The notes below the pieces were generated by a model that saw only the letters and a list, made by a program, of their open reading frames with translations, was not told where the DNA came from and did not search any database. 64,000 nucleotides of DNA, from NCBI RefSeq assembly GCF_963675165.1, contig NC_087382.1, positions 5,619,963 to 5,683,962 on the forward strand, written 5' to 3'. The translations under genes were made by a program, and so were the position numbers. Origin of the DNA: Halichondria panicea. Lineage: Eukaryota; Porifera; Demospongiae; Suberitida; Halichondriidae. Within the stretch, counting starts at the first letter, position 1; the number at the start of each line of letters is the position of its first letter. This document shows, piece by piece, positions 32,793-44,356 of this stretch.

Positions 32793-32915
32793 ATTATCCC
32801 ATGGATACTGATGATTATCACTCGTCCGTGCCTAGTAACTGTCACTCGTGCCTTGCAGGCACTTGTGCAGTTACTGGCACAGACTCGTGATAATCTTCAG
32901 TATCCATAGGATAAT
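32793..32915. repeat. Large hairpin, stem of about 33 bp
   Basis: ATTATCCCATGGATACTGAT is mirrored by ATCTTCAGTATCCATAGGAT at the other end. The middle contains smaller palindromes around GTGCCTTGCAGGCAC. Confidence 0.85.
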
Positions 32916-32939
32916 ATCATATTATTATAATTATAAGGT

Positions 32940-33125
32940 AAGTGAAAATACCAAATCAATGATTAGTAGATGATTCCAAATCCCAGAATCCAAGCACTCG
33001 ATCCTCTATAAATTTGCAGACAACATTCTTTGACAGGAAATGCATAAGCATACGTGCTGATGGAGTACGACCACTAGAATATAATGAATGGTTTTAGGTG
33101 GGATAAAGCTCTGTGATGGTGATAA
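32940..33125 (+). pseudogene. Decayed copy of the second Ig exon of the Roc-COR gene
   Basis: The stretch ATAAGCATACGTGCTGATGG, then GGTGGGATAAAG..CTGTGATGGTGA, matches 29050-29135, but the reading frame is lost. The intron start is also recognisable, so genomic DNA was copied rather than mRNA. About 1 kb of foreign sequence now separates this piece from the COR piece at 31630. Confidence 0.85.
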
Positions 33126-33407
33126 AAAAATTCGGCTCCTGTTGGAATTTCAACTAACTAGTGGACAAGATCGATACTCTTGAAACTACTGATATAAGGA
33201 GTTACAATAGCAAGTACCACTATAGATTCATGCATTCAATGTGAGGACATTCTTTATTGCAGTTACGTTAAGGCATTCACGGATTGACAATAAATTTGTA
33301 TTGACATTACTAAGTTTCATGTCCACGAAACAACACAGATATGATGTTATCGCAACTACGTAGTTATAAGTATTTTGTAGTAGAGGTACATGTATCAATG
33401 GTCAAGA

Positions 33408-36400
33408 TCAATCTGGACAAGTTTGGCCAGTTGGACACCCTGGCGCAGGGGCCATGTTATATCGTTCCAATTTTAGTATATGTAGTGCCAAAGCAACTAC
33501 ACTGAAGGAATACATTGATAAAACTTAACACAGTTAAACAAAGATAAAACTTACGACATGTTCGACGATCAGAATTTAAGACATATCCGATGTAGCACAA
33601 ACAGACAAACGATAAAGCTGTGTCAGTGCAGACTTGTTCGCAATTATGCGTTCCACTTAAACACTTGTTAACACCTATATAGTGACATACAGGCATACAG
33701 TTACATGTGCAAAATTATAAAAGACAACATCGATATCCTCATTGATAGCTTGCATTTCAGCTTTACCTCGATAATGTAATGTGACATTAATTTTTTCATT
33801 CATAGTAAAATATATCCAAAGTCAGTGCATGCATAAATAAAAGAGTGGAAATGTTTAGCACCTCGAAAACTATACGCGTTTCGTCCGGGGTTTAATCGAG
33901 GCCGCCTACTGTACATGGCCAAAAACACAAAAAGAGTTAAATGATTGTCTTACTGTCACTCAGTGTGAGAATCCTGCATGCTGCTGAACTTTTACTTCTG
34001 TTTAAAATCAAATTGAATTGACACGAGACATAATTAATAATCATGATTCTCAGTGTTATCTCGCTGATCATAATATTCATTAATTAACAATACAGTGCCA
34101 AAAATGAGCGAGAATCCCAGGGGTATACACCAACCAAAATGAAGGGCGGCTGATTGTCACCGAGCGGATCCTTCTCTATAGGTAGGACTAGCTATTCCAG
34201 GTAGCTTGAATGGTTTATTACAAGAAAATCAACAACAACACACAAAATACATGCAGGCATACAGAGTTTCAGTTCTACACGAGGTCTCTCACAAAACTCA
34301 TAAATAAACTGGCATTACGTCACCAAAATCAAACATAAGGTAAATACATCTACCTACAAAACGATCCACACACACACGCACAATGTTCCAGTCTCTTACA
34401 CTGATTCATGAGACTAAATATTTACCTACAGCCATTTTTGCCATGAGAATATCGTTACGCAAAATGATCTTGGACATTGATGCCCATTATTCCCAATCAT
34501 TCTTTGAGACACCTATTATGCTAAAACTATAATTTATCAGGGCCTAACCGCCAGTGATGTACTTATATACTCGAGGCTGATAACATTTTGTGCAGTAATT
34601 ATAGTTAGCACATGGGCGATGGCACAGTGACGTTTGTATTCTTGTACATGTAGGAGCGTCAAGCACTGGGACAACTCTCAACACAGCAGCTTGCCAGTGA
34701 GATCTACTAGAAACATGCAAGGTGCATGGATGTTTGGTCCAAGCTGGTACAAATCCACATAATTATAAGCTTAAAAACCGTCTTTGGGAGCTGAGCCACG
34801 CCCATCGAGAGAACCTCATCAGAATTTAGTATGGTGTTGTGCCAATATATTAGCACTCATAGCAAGCACTGGCAATGTTATCGGTTACGCCTCGTGCAAT
34901 TAGTATATAGCCTTATATTGCTTGTTACTCGTGCTATTAATTTGTATGCGCATGTATAAGCTTATTCTCAAGTTTAAAAGATAATACCATAATTATTACT
35001 AGTCTATACACTGTATCTAACTGTATCTGAAAATACAACTTTCACATTGAAATGGAACGAACCATGCACACAGATAATAATTATTATGTTAAGTCAACAC
35101 AACTACGCAAATATTGTTTACGGTATTTTGTAGTGCTATATAGTGGTACAATGTATCTCATTCCATGGTCAAGGACAAATTTCGCCATTTCGAATACAGT
35201 CGTCCTCTTCTATTGGATTAAAAAATCCTGAAGGAACACATTTATAACTTATACATGTACAATGAAACAAAGATAAACTTACTTCGACATGTTCGACGAT
35301 CAGAATTTAATACATATCCTCTGTGGCATGAACAAATAAATGATGTCACTGTGTCAATGCAGACTTGCTGGCAATTATGTATTCCACTCACACACTCATT
35401 AACACCTATAAAGTGTAGACGTTATTGAACATGACAGCATACATGGAAAGAGTTAATTAAAGATACTTGCAATTAAACTAAGAAAAAGCTTACTTCGACA
35501 TGTTCGACGATCAGAATTTAAGACATATCCTCTGTTGCACGAACAGACAAAGGATGCCGCTGTGTCAGTGCAGACTTGTTGGCAATTATGTGTTCCACTC
35601 ACACACTCGTTAACTATAGTGTCGAGGGTATTGAACGTGAACAACATACATGCAGGCATACTTGATCAAGAGTAACTTATTGATTAACGTCTCCATGCTG
35701 TTCCTTAAGTGCATGTATTATTATTATCCCGTGGTGATCTCCTATCTACCAGCTAAAAGTTAGCATCAAAGGAGGTACGACGGGTTTAAACATTCTTGAC
35801 TTTTGCATGGTATAGATAGAGTCTGCAGTCCTTGCATGCAGTAAGAGAATCATTATTTGCATGCACATTTGCTATACCCATCCCATAGATCTACAGTGCA
35901 GTCTATAGCATCAAAAATAATACGCTATATATAGCTCTGCTAACTGTGGCTATTGCAAAAAGCTAATTTCCACTAACTAAAATTTATAATTATGCTAGGA
36001 ATGTACTCATGGACAGTCTTATCTCAACCATGCAAAGGGCAATGTAAAACTCAATTTCCTATAAATTATGTGATAAGAAGCGACATGACACATGAGATAA
36101 TTGACCTTTTGATCTTATGATCAGTTATGGTCAAGTCTATATGGCATACCACTTCTTAACTACACACTATACACATGTATACCGTATGACATCACTATAT
36201 AGCTAGGCATTACGATGGATTACTAGCTGTTTACCTCACAAGCATACAACTGATAGTAATCCATAGAACTTTAGTACTAAATGTCATCCTCACCTAAAGC
36301 AGGCTCCCCTTTCTGGCCTTTCTGACCCAGAGCTCCGCCTTCACCTTTCCGTCCTTTTAGACCAGGTAATCCTCTTTCTCCTTTAGCTGCTTGGGGCCCT

Positions 36401-37791
36401 TTAGGTCCAGTGGCTCCTGTGTCACCCTTAGTTCCTCTTTCTCCTTTAGCTGCTTGGGCTCCTTTAGGTCCAGCGGCTCCCTTAGTTCCTCTTTCTCCTT
36501 TAGCTGCTTGGGCTCCTTTAGGTCCAGTGGCTCCTGTGTCACCCTTAGTTCCTCTTTCTCCTTTAGCTGCTTGAGCTCCCTTAGGTCCAGTGGCTCCTGT
36601 GTTACCCTTAGGTCCTCTTTCTCCCTTAGCTGCTTGCGTTCCTTTAGGTCCAGTGGCTCCTGTATCACCCTTCGGTCCTCTTTCTCCATTTGTCCCTTCT
36701 AAACCTGCAGCACCAGGAATCCCCTTCGGTCCTTGTGATCCAGTGGAACCTGTATCACCCTTAGGCCCTCTTTCTCCATTTATTCCACGAGATCCTTTTA
36801 AACCTGCAGCACCAGGGTTCCCTTGATGTCCAGTAGCACCTACAGCACCAGGGTTCCCTTTAGGTCCTTGAGATCCGGTAGAACCTACATCACCGGTATC
36901 ACCTTTTGCTCCGATTACTCCAGCAGCACCAGTGTTTCCTTTAAGTCCCGGTACACCTGAATCACCAGTATCTCCCGGTTGTCCTGAGTTTCCAACTTCC
37001 CCTTTTGGGCCTAGACTTCCATCATTTCCTTGCCTACCATCTCGACCGTCCAAACCATTTACACCAGGATCACCTCGACTCCCAGGCACACCATGGGTAC
37101 CTGCAGTGTGATGCATGCACGATGATGTCTGGTAGCAATTAAAACACTTCATAGAACAAATTATCTATTTTCTCATGCATTGTATACCTGGTGAGCCCCT
37201 GTCTCCTTGAATTCCATTACGTCCTGGTGTACCCTTTTTTCCCCTCTGCCCACGGTTTCCCTTTTCACCTCTCTGACCATCAGCACCGGGAGGACCAGGG
37301 CGAAATCCACATCTGTCATCACCTGAGCTCGAAAAGCTACAGTTTAAGGCAGACTGAATCTTTCCTACAATTACGCGAGAGATAGCTTCTTCTAGGAGAA
37401 TGGTGGAATATGTCATATCTTTCCTGTCATCCGATGTGGCTGGCTTTACAAAACATGAAGTAGAGTTCTTTTCATCGGTTGTACACCTTACGACTGGACG
37501 TGGATTTGATTTTCCGAACCATAATGATAGCACTTCATACAAGATACTTGATACGCTTTCACTCCCCATTTCATTTCTTTTGAGACGTGCAGCAGCAGGG
37601 TTAGAGACCCCTGATTTACTTTGCTTTGAAAAATGCAGCTCTTTGTTCCGCTGAGTAAGCTCTGCCTTGAATGCTACCAATTCATTCCTTGTAGTAGAAA
37701 CAGAATAAAGTGTGTAGACGTTAGAACACACAAGTGCAGTAAGCAGCACAACTGAAATCACATTCAAACTACTTGATGGATTGTAACCCAT
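33408..37791 (-). CDS. Type II membrane collagen with EGF modules and two possible last exons
   Basis: Exons on the minus strand: 37791-37188, 37100-36294, 35613-35494, 35405-35283, then either 35227-35169 (ends in CIRNGEICP and stop) or 33674-33555 plus 33439-33408 (ends in CPTGQTCPD and stop). All junctions are phase 1. The protein starts with a short cytoplasmic end, one transmembrane helix (about residues 9-29), a stalk with a furin-like RLKR (69-72), then a Gly-X-Y collagen domain. The Gly phase is kept exactly across the intron. Two or three EGF modules of the form GTHNCQQVC...C.C..GYVLNSDRRTC follow. The layout recalls membrane collagens such as types XIII/XXIII or gliomedin: a trimeric, possibly shed, matrix protein. 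The 3' choice is unresolved. Confidence 0.82.
34020..34570. mobile_element. Decayed relative of the piggyBac element end regions
   Basis: CAGCCATTTTTGCCATGAGA and ACACCTATTATGCTAAAACT, then ATAATTTATCAGGGCC, match 39640-39670 and 41320-41352 of the piggyBac element. No transposase lies between. It lies in the intron before the last EGF exon of the collagen gene. Probably a deletion derivative. Confidence 0.6.
36365..36665 (-). repeat. Collagen repeat with regular Gly-to-Ala breaks
   Basis: A unit of about 21 residues (GDTGATGPKGAQAAKGERGTK, 63 bp) is repeated about five times, one copy shortened. In each unit the triplet AAK replaces a Gly-X-Y triplet, so Gly is missing at regular spacing. 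Confidence 0.85.
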
Positions 37792-38598
37792 GATTTTGCA
37801 GCAATTTGAACACAGGACTTATTCAATGTCTCACACAGAGTAATTGTACTTATAGTTGCTGATTCAGTAAAACCACAGAATTTTAATGGGTCCCCATAGA
37901 CATCCTGTCTTTACATGCCAGCTGGCAAGAGCCAGCCAGCCCGCCTAGAATATGCCTGCATGGTTTTAACACTCATCAAGTTTTATGTATTCCCTCAGGC
38001 TGTGGCCAACTCTCTCATAATTATTGTGCATACTGGTGCATACTGGTGCAGTTTCATGTATTCTCTCAGGCTGTTGACAGCCATGGCCTGGAATAATGCA
38101 TGGTTAAGGCATTGAAATATGGGATTAATAGTCAGTACCGGAGTAACAAGAGCCGCAATGGCAGGGCCTCTAACTCGTTTTACATTGCCGAGTCGTGTAT
38201 AGGCAGACTCGAGTTATAGTTGTCCTTGTTACATTTTGATCCTCAATCTTTCTAGAATCTGACATACTTATGGCACTGCAGACTGAAGGATCCATATCCA
38301 CGACATTGGTATAATTATAGTGGTTTTCATGCATAGTAAACACAACAGTGATCGACCTCCACATCCAGCCATGTCAATGAATTGATGTCATCCAGACTAC
38401 ATGACACATGATGCCATATACGGTAAAAATACAACCAGTCAGTTATTACACATGCGGCTTCACCCGTGCAAACATTGGGGAGTATTTGATCACTTAGTGA
38501 CATTTACTATAAGTCCATATCTTACAAGATTCAGCGCTAAAAAACCTTCCTGGGATTGATTACTATAATTATAGTATGGCTATGTAATGAAGTAAGGG

Positions 38599-38746
38599 GC
38601 ATGCACCAGAGGAGGTCCGACATGCGTGCACGAATCACTACAAGTTCAGTGCATTGATGTCATTGCGATCATGTGATAATGCCCAGGCCAAATGCACTGA
38701 ACTTGTAGTGATTCGTGCACACATGTTGGACCTCCTCTGGGCATGC
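38599..38746. repeat. Large fold-back, stem of about 60 bp
   Basis: GCATGCACCAGAGGAGGTCC continues through CACGAATCACTACAAGTTCA and is mirrored by the right arm ending GACCTCCTCTGGGCATGC. The loop of about 30 bp contains CATTGCGATCATGTGATAAT. Arms differ at only a few bases. Confidence 0.9.
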
Positions 38747-38972
38747 ATGCAGTAATTATTTTAGAGTGCATGCATGGGCGTTGAGTGTGTGGGCGACGAG
38801 CTCAATTCTCTGGTTCTCAAACTCTTCTGTCTGTTACACCCATGCACCCTCCACTCTGAGCACAGTTTTGTTGAGTAGACCACACAACTGACACAAGACA
38901 AGATATAGGATTCCAATAAAGTTTTAGCTAGGGATTGTTGCATGTTTGAGCAAAAGATCAAAGAAACCACAA

Positions 38973-39060
38973 TGCAAATATATGGCATATTGCACATGCA
39001 GTCAAGGTTGGTACATCAAAGCTAATAAGTTACCGCAGTGCAATATGCCATATATTTGCA
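38973..39060. repeat. Hairpin, perfect 22-bp arms
   Basis: TGCAAATATATGGCATATTG(CA) at 38973 is matched exactly by its reverse complement at 39039-39060, with about 44 bp between. Confidence 0.9.
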
Positions 39061-39437
39061 CAGCCAGAAAGCTTGGACGAAAGTTGGAATAATCTCTTTT
39101 ATATTGTTCCTACAACTCACCTTTAATTTGTGGTATCGAAATAAAGAATGCAGAATGTATCATTATAACTATGCTTCTCCCACGCAACAAATCAAATTAT
39201 TGCATAATCACTCGTGCAACTTGGTCAGGTAAATAGTACTAGCTAGCAGCATAACACATGTAGTTCCACGTGTGCATGTTTGTGATTTGAATGTATTCGA
39301 CCTGCAGGTATAAACCAGTGACAACAGGTAAGCACAATTTTGTTCAGTGCTGAATGAAAATTCATAAATTAAATGTTAGGGGAGGAGGGAGAGGCTCACT
39401 CACAAAATGTTTCCTTCCTCATGCACACACGTATGCA

Positions 39438-41352
39438 TTAGGCCCTGATAATTATTTTACACATTCTTCTATACTTCAATTCTTAAAAAATATGCCTATT
39501 AAAAAATCTGTTCCCAAAAAATTGGTTCCCAAAAAATGTTAAATTAAAATATTAAAGCACCCAACAGACACAATAATATAATTATCATGATCTCAGTATT
39601 ATCTAGCTGACTTAAACTGATCCACAATATTCTCCTTCAGCCATTTTTTGCCCTGAAAATGTCGTTATGCAAAACTTAATGTAATCCACAGGAAGATACC
39701 CCGTCTTTGGCGGTGTGGTCGGTCCTGTCGATCAACTTGATCCGTCTGTAACTCCATGCCTAGATTTTGTTGGCCCGATAGTTTGTGTGAGTACATAGCC
39801 GAACAGACCAACCTGTACGCTAGGTTGTGTGGTGCTAAGGGTTAGTCAGCTACAAACAGTGCCGAATTGTGGGTGTTTTTGGGATTGTACTAGAGATGGG
39901 CATTCATAGGCTCCCTGAAATTACGGACTACTGGTCCAAGGATCCCCTTTTAGGTGTACAATCTGTGAGCAATGTAATGTCGCTCAAAAGGTTCCAAAGT
40001 TTATGGCGGTATCTGCACTGTGAGGACAATACGTCCATCACTGATGCACGTAAGGTAACTAGCAAGCTAAAAACTGTTTTAGAGACTCTTAAAGCCAACT
40101 ACTTCATGAGGTATAATCCCAGTCAGGAGCTTTCCGTTGATGAGATGATGATAAAGTACAAGGGTCGTAAAAGCGGGAAAATTCATATGCCCAAGAAGCC
40201 TGTTAAACTGGGGTTCAAGGTATGGTGCTGCTCATGTTCATGCTGTGGGTATCTCTGTGTGTTTGATGTATACAGTGGTAAGCTCACCGATTCCTCTGGG
40301 AAAAAGATAGCTGTGAAAGGGCTTGTGAAAAATGTAGTCCATCGTTTACTCACTCCTTTTTATGGTCATCAGCATGTTGTGTACATGGACAACTTTTACA
40401 CGTCCGGTCCATTGATAGAAGAGTTGGCTAAGAAAAATGTGTTTACTGTCGGCACAATTTTGAAGAATGCTGCTGGTTTCCCAGCAAGTCTTAAGGATGT
40501 GGTACTCGACAAAGGTGACTATACGTCCATGACTGTTGGTGATATTTCTTACTCTATGTTTAACGACCGTAGAGTTGTGTCCTTTGCAACAAATGTGTTC
40601 CCTGACCATATGCCCTACACTGTAATGCGAATGCACAAAGACGGTACCCTACGCTCTCAGAGTGTCCCCCCCTGTCTCCCTGCATATAACATGTACATGG
40701 GAGGAGTTGACAATACAGGGCGTATGAGGAAAACCTATGGGTACGATAGAAAGTGTCGGCGGTATTGGTTCAGGATTTTCTTTCAATTCCTTGACGTTAG
40801 TGTGAATAATGCATACATTCTATACAGGCACAACTGTGTCAGGGTGGGTTCAAAGGCCATGCCTTTGAAAGGGTTTCGATTGGAACTAATTCATAGTCTA
40901 TTGGGTGTGCCACGTACTCGTAGCAGTGCCTCAGGTCTGGCCAGTCTAAATATCGTTTTCCCCCCATCACAGGGCGCACGTGTGAGTACAAATAGTGTCG
41001 GAGTGTCTCGTGGGCGCTGTCAAGTGTGTGTTCGGGAGAAGATCCCTAGCAGAGAGCATGCAGCAACACACTGCAATGGCATGTCCCCACTGTCGCATAA
41101 GAATATGCAAAGGACACTCTGTTATCGGACACACATGTGCTAGCTAATGTGCTGTGTGACTGATTTTTCTTAGATGGTACTCTCCTGGTCTAAATTGGCC
41201 TTGGAGAGGGGAGGAAAGGGGTATTATTTCAATGATTAATAAAATTGTGATAAAGAATTCAGTTGTATGTGAGAGGCCCTAACCCACTCTGTTGTAAATT
41301 CTGTTGTATTAATTAAAGACACCTATTATGCTAAGCATAATTTATCAGGGCC
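39438..41352 (+). mobile_element. PiggyBac-type DNA transposon, decayed
   Basis: A piggyBac-like transposase frame (39869-41143) is flanked by short inverted ends: GGCCCTGATAATTAT at 39441 and ATAATTTATCAGGGCC at 41337-41352. A TTAA target duplication is not visible. The same right end occurs at about 34540, so the family has non-autonomous members. Confidence 0.65.
39770..41145 (+). pseudogene. PiggyBac transposase (DDE_Tnp_1_7-like), broken
   Basis: The middle is open and well preserved: MGIHRLPEITDYWS, LSVDEMMIKYKGR (first catalytic Asp), VVYMDNFYTSGPL (second Asp) and MGGVDNTGRMRKTYG (third Asp). These are the expected carboxylate positions of the family. Upstream, EYIAEQTNLYARLCGAKG continues the protein in another frame with a TAG near 39842, so the N-terminus is damaged. 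At the C-terminus the zinc-finger region is split: CQVC is in frame, but the CPHCRIRICKGH part lies in another frame, after a shift near 41060-41085. Unlikely to transpose. A domesticated core cannot be excluded, but the two breaks argue against it. Confidence 0.85.
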
Positions 41353-41449
41353 AGCCGCCTAGCATGCATACACCACACACATTCAAACCCACTAGCTAGA
41401 CTTGCACTAGCTAAACATGCAATGCATAATGACAAACTGAAAGAAACTC

Positions 41450-41545
41450 ACCTCAGTATACTCTCAGCATGCAGTCTCTCACCCAGAAACACTGCATGGT
41501 TATCATGATAGTAATATATATAGCCGTAGATACCACACAGCTGCT
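41450..41545 (-). other. Exon-like fragment related to 14875-14975
   Basis: On the minus strand the sequence reads QLCGIYGYIYYYHDNHAVFL, then GERLHAESILR, between a CAAG and a GTGAGT donor. The copy near 14.9 kb keeps most bases but has indels and stops in that frame. Both lie next to the motif CATTCAAACCCACTAG. Protein not recognised. Confidence 0.4.
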
Positions 41546-42302
41546 TGTATGATCCAATATATCAGAAATACTGGGTAGGAATCATGAGATAGATATCTAG
41601 ATCTATAATTTTCCCGGGCAAAAACTTTTTAGTCTGCCTCCTGCATGTTTATGATATAGATCTATACATGGTACTCCCCTGCATGGATCATGGGGCATTA
41701 GGTATAACATCTTGTGCTACTCTGGTACACATGCATGCAGTCACACACATGCAGGAACAGCTTATAGCTGTACTGATAACAATCAAGATGATGACAATGA
41801 TTTCTCAGCCTGCATGAAGAGAAGCTAGATGATCCCAACCGGAACCCATGCAGCACAATCTTACCCTGTGACATAACCCCTACCCACAAATAGGTAAAGG
41901 TGGGTAGAAATAATCTCCCATGCATTGTTGTGATTTTGCTTGACAAAGGGAGTGTGTACATTGTCCGACCACCGTTGTGTTCTAGGGTCACATGCATGAG
42001 TACAATTAATTATTCCATACTATTCTAAAATTAATTATAAGCATTCGCATCAGTATTATGTAGGCATTGCTATGGTAGTGATGCAACATGCCATATATAC
42101 TGAGCACTGGATTGCTTTGATCTGCCCACTCACTGGGCAACAAGAATCGTTGCTTGTGGCGGATCTAAGTAGGTTAGGTAGGTGATGCAAAAGGTAAGGA
42201 AGTATCTGCGTCATTTCTAGTTTCACGTGGTGATTTAGGTGTGGTTTGCAAGTAAAACTGCTAACCAATTGCTAGTCAGCTGTATATAAGACACAACTGT
42301 AT

Positions 42303-42473
42303 TACAGTGGATCCTCGATCTCTATAACGGACACCTTTGGGGAACAATGTTTTGGCCCTTATACAGAGGTGCATGGCCTTTGTTGAGAGGTTGTTTTGTA
42401 CACAAACTGTTCATTTGGGACCTGGGTAGCTGACCTTTATTCGGAGGTGGTTGTTAACGGAGGTTCCACTGTA
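42303..42473. mobile_element. MITE with TACAGTGGAACCTC-type ends
   Basis: The left end is TACAGTGGATCCTCGATCTC. The right end in reverse is TACAGTGGAACCTCCGTTAA. About 171 bp with TA at both ends and no coding capacity. These ends are typical of pogo/Tigger-like families; the class is an inference. Confidence 0.8.
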
Positions 42474-42756
42474 GATAGGTCTACAGCTATACTCAGCTAT
42501 TAAAGTTTAACATAGTCTAGAGTGACTTCAGTTTTCAATCAGTCAATGAGTGATCATGAGACACACAGATAACTGTTCCAAGGTCAGGGAAATTAAGTCT
42601 AAGTATTTGATTATACAGAAGGAAAACGCTTCAGATCAGATGAATACGTATATAGCCTGCTGCCATGCAAGACAAGATAGACTGACAGTGTACATGCCTA
42701 CAATCGAAGTTATTTCGCATTCAACCTCATTTTCAACATTACCGTAGAAATAGGTA

Positions 42757-43018
42757 GGGTTGATCTTATACCAACATATACTAGCTGCAAGTCTTAACAT
42801 TTTCCAGATTTTAGACATGCTTTACGATGGAATGGATTCTCAAATATATAAAGGTACTCCTTCAACAGAACTTGTACTCCCATGCATGCAACTTACATTT
42901 ACTTCCTCGTGTCTTAATGGTCATTTTGTGCAAATACTCCGACTCACTTGCCAAGCTCTTCTCTAACAAGAACCCAGTTGTTGCCCTATAGGCACACTCA
43001 TCCTATATACTACTCTAG
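42757..43018 (+). pseudogene. Decayed fragment of the 44357-type membrane protein
   Basis: GTTGATCTTATACCAACATA, TACTAGCTGCAA, TTTACGATGGAATGGATTCT and AACAAGAACCCAGTTGTTGC match 48040-48330 of the downstream gene, with deletions and frameshifts. Confidence 0.85.
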
Positions 43019-44041
43019 ATCTAGCTCTTATTACAAGATTTACCGTGGGGTTTTGGGTTTTGGATTATCCTGATGGTCATCCAATAAGTATATTGTTTGG
43101 CTGTAATTTATAGTGGGTGCCATTAATTTGTGGTAATGAACACTCGTCTCCCAATTTACTAAATTTGTAACTGATACACATGCAGTAAGTGGATTTTTAT
43201 ACATTAATCTGCAGTTTTTTTTATATACACATGGTGTTTTGGCAGACACAAATGGCACCCCATATAGGACTGTGCTTCTGGTGAGGTCGTTTATATATAA
43301 TTATAACCATTTTTTCTAGATTTATAAGTAAATTGTTAGTGTATTGTCTGTGCATGTGCATTCGTTTAAAATGCCTAACAGTACAGTTCCTGAAATAAGA
43401 TTTCTGTTGATGGTATGATTAGAATTTCATCATCTGCATGTCTGCCAATTTATTGTATAAAGGTGGTTTTTGGCTTACATCATCATGGAATTTCATTGTG
43501 GGTTTGATTTGTTTTGGGTATAGTCTACAAGTGTGTTTCATTAGGAAACATATGATGTTTACACATACAATATGGCAGGGAATTTTGTTAACTCTATTAC
43601 ATGGCTATATTAGGGTTCACACATGTAGCCAAAACCATAGTAAACATTTGTTTGGCTGTGTGCATTGTAGAGATGTATTTTAAAATACCCTAAAAGCAGG
43701 AAGTGTACTCTGGTCACAATAATTCATTATTAACTAGCCATTGTAAACAGTTATGCTGCTGAGATACTATTTAACCAAAGGTTCTTTGAATTTAATTCCT
43801 TACAGCTTTTTCAGCTCAGTATATATACTCTATACTGCTGTATTGATTTGTACTCTGCATGTGTTTGCTGTGTGTTTGTGGGTCTATATAATTATACCTG
43901 GAGTAGAAAAGAGAAAAGTACAGACGGAGTATATACCCACAGGTAAGTGAATGCTGATTGTTTTGTGCATAATGTCACCTTCATGTTAATTTTACGGAGC
44001 TTTGTGACCATTAATTTATTTTGGATCTAGTTAGTGTGTTT

Positions 44042-44166
44042 GCGCGAGGGGCCGGCAACATATAAAATCTCGTACAATCCATCTTGAATTCGCAAAAGGG
44101 AAACTTCTAGCTATTAATTGAAATCTCGTACGCTAGAACACCTGTAGCCGGCCCCTCGGTTTTGCG
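44042..44166. repeat. Short inverted-repeat element, GAGGGGCCGGC arms
   Basis: GCGCGAGGGGCCGGC at the left and GCCGGCCCCTCGGTTTTGCGC at the right enclose about 95 bp containing ATCTCGTAC twice. Possibly a very small MITE. It lies less than 200 bp upstream of the large membrane protein start. Confidence 0.6.
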
Positions 44167-44356
44167 CTTAGGATGGTGAGCGATTATGGTTGCTAGGTAT
44201 ATAGCAGTGCAAAAGTTTAGTCTCAAAATGTTCATGCATGGGTGATATTATAATTATACAGATGTTCAGTTAGAAATAAGTTAGAAATCTTCATTCAGGT
44301 GATTATTCAGATGTGGCATAGAGTTTTCTTTTAATCTATAGCAATTTTCCGAGAAC

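Larger units (their letters stand above)
30973..33407. other. Gene-free stretch with broken copies of the Roc-COR gene
   Basis: It contains two pseudogene pieces of the upstream gene (31630-31935 and 32940-33125), a hairpin at 32793-32915 and an AT-rich remainder. A short inverted repeat built on CTTTAGAGCTAGAGCTGGTT lies at 31559-31613. No intact gene seen. Confidence 0.65.
37792..39437. other. Spacer with two long hairpins
   Basis: Holds hairpins at 38599-38746 and 38973-39060. A local direct repeat of TGTATTC(C/T)CTCAGGCTGT lies at about 37985 and 38056. No gene supported. Confidence 0.6.
41353..44356. other. Spacer with MITEs and pseudogene fragments
   Basis: Holds an exon-like piece at about 41450-41545 (minus), a MITE at 42303-42473, a decayed copy of the large membrane protein at 42757-43018 and an inverted-repeat element at 44042-44166. 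Short open frames near 43440-43950 have no recognisable product. Confidence 0.6.

Noticed and set aside
33555-35613. Repeats spaced through this region considered as a CRISPR array
   Set aside because: They are EGF exons with introns between, in an animal genome; spacing is irregular and the repeats are coding.
36391-36826. Ser- and Pro-rich open frames on the plus strand
   Set aside because: Mirror readings of the collagen repeats on the minus strand; low-complexity by construction.
43438-43950. Hydrophobic short open frames upstream of the large membrane protein
   Set aside because: AT-rich DNA gives hydrophobic codons by chance; no homology, and no splice link to 44357 is needed since that gene starts with its own signal peptide.
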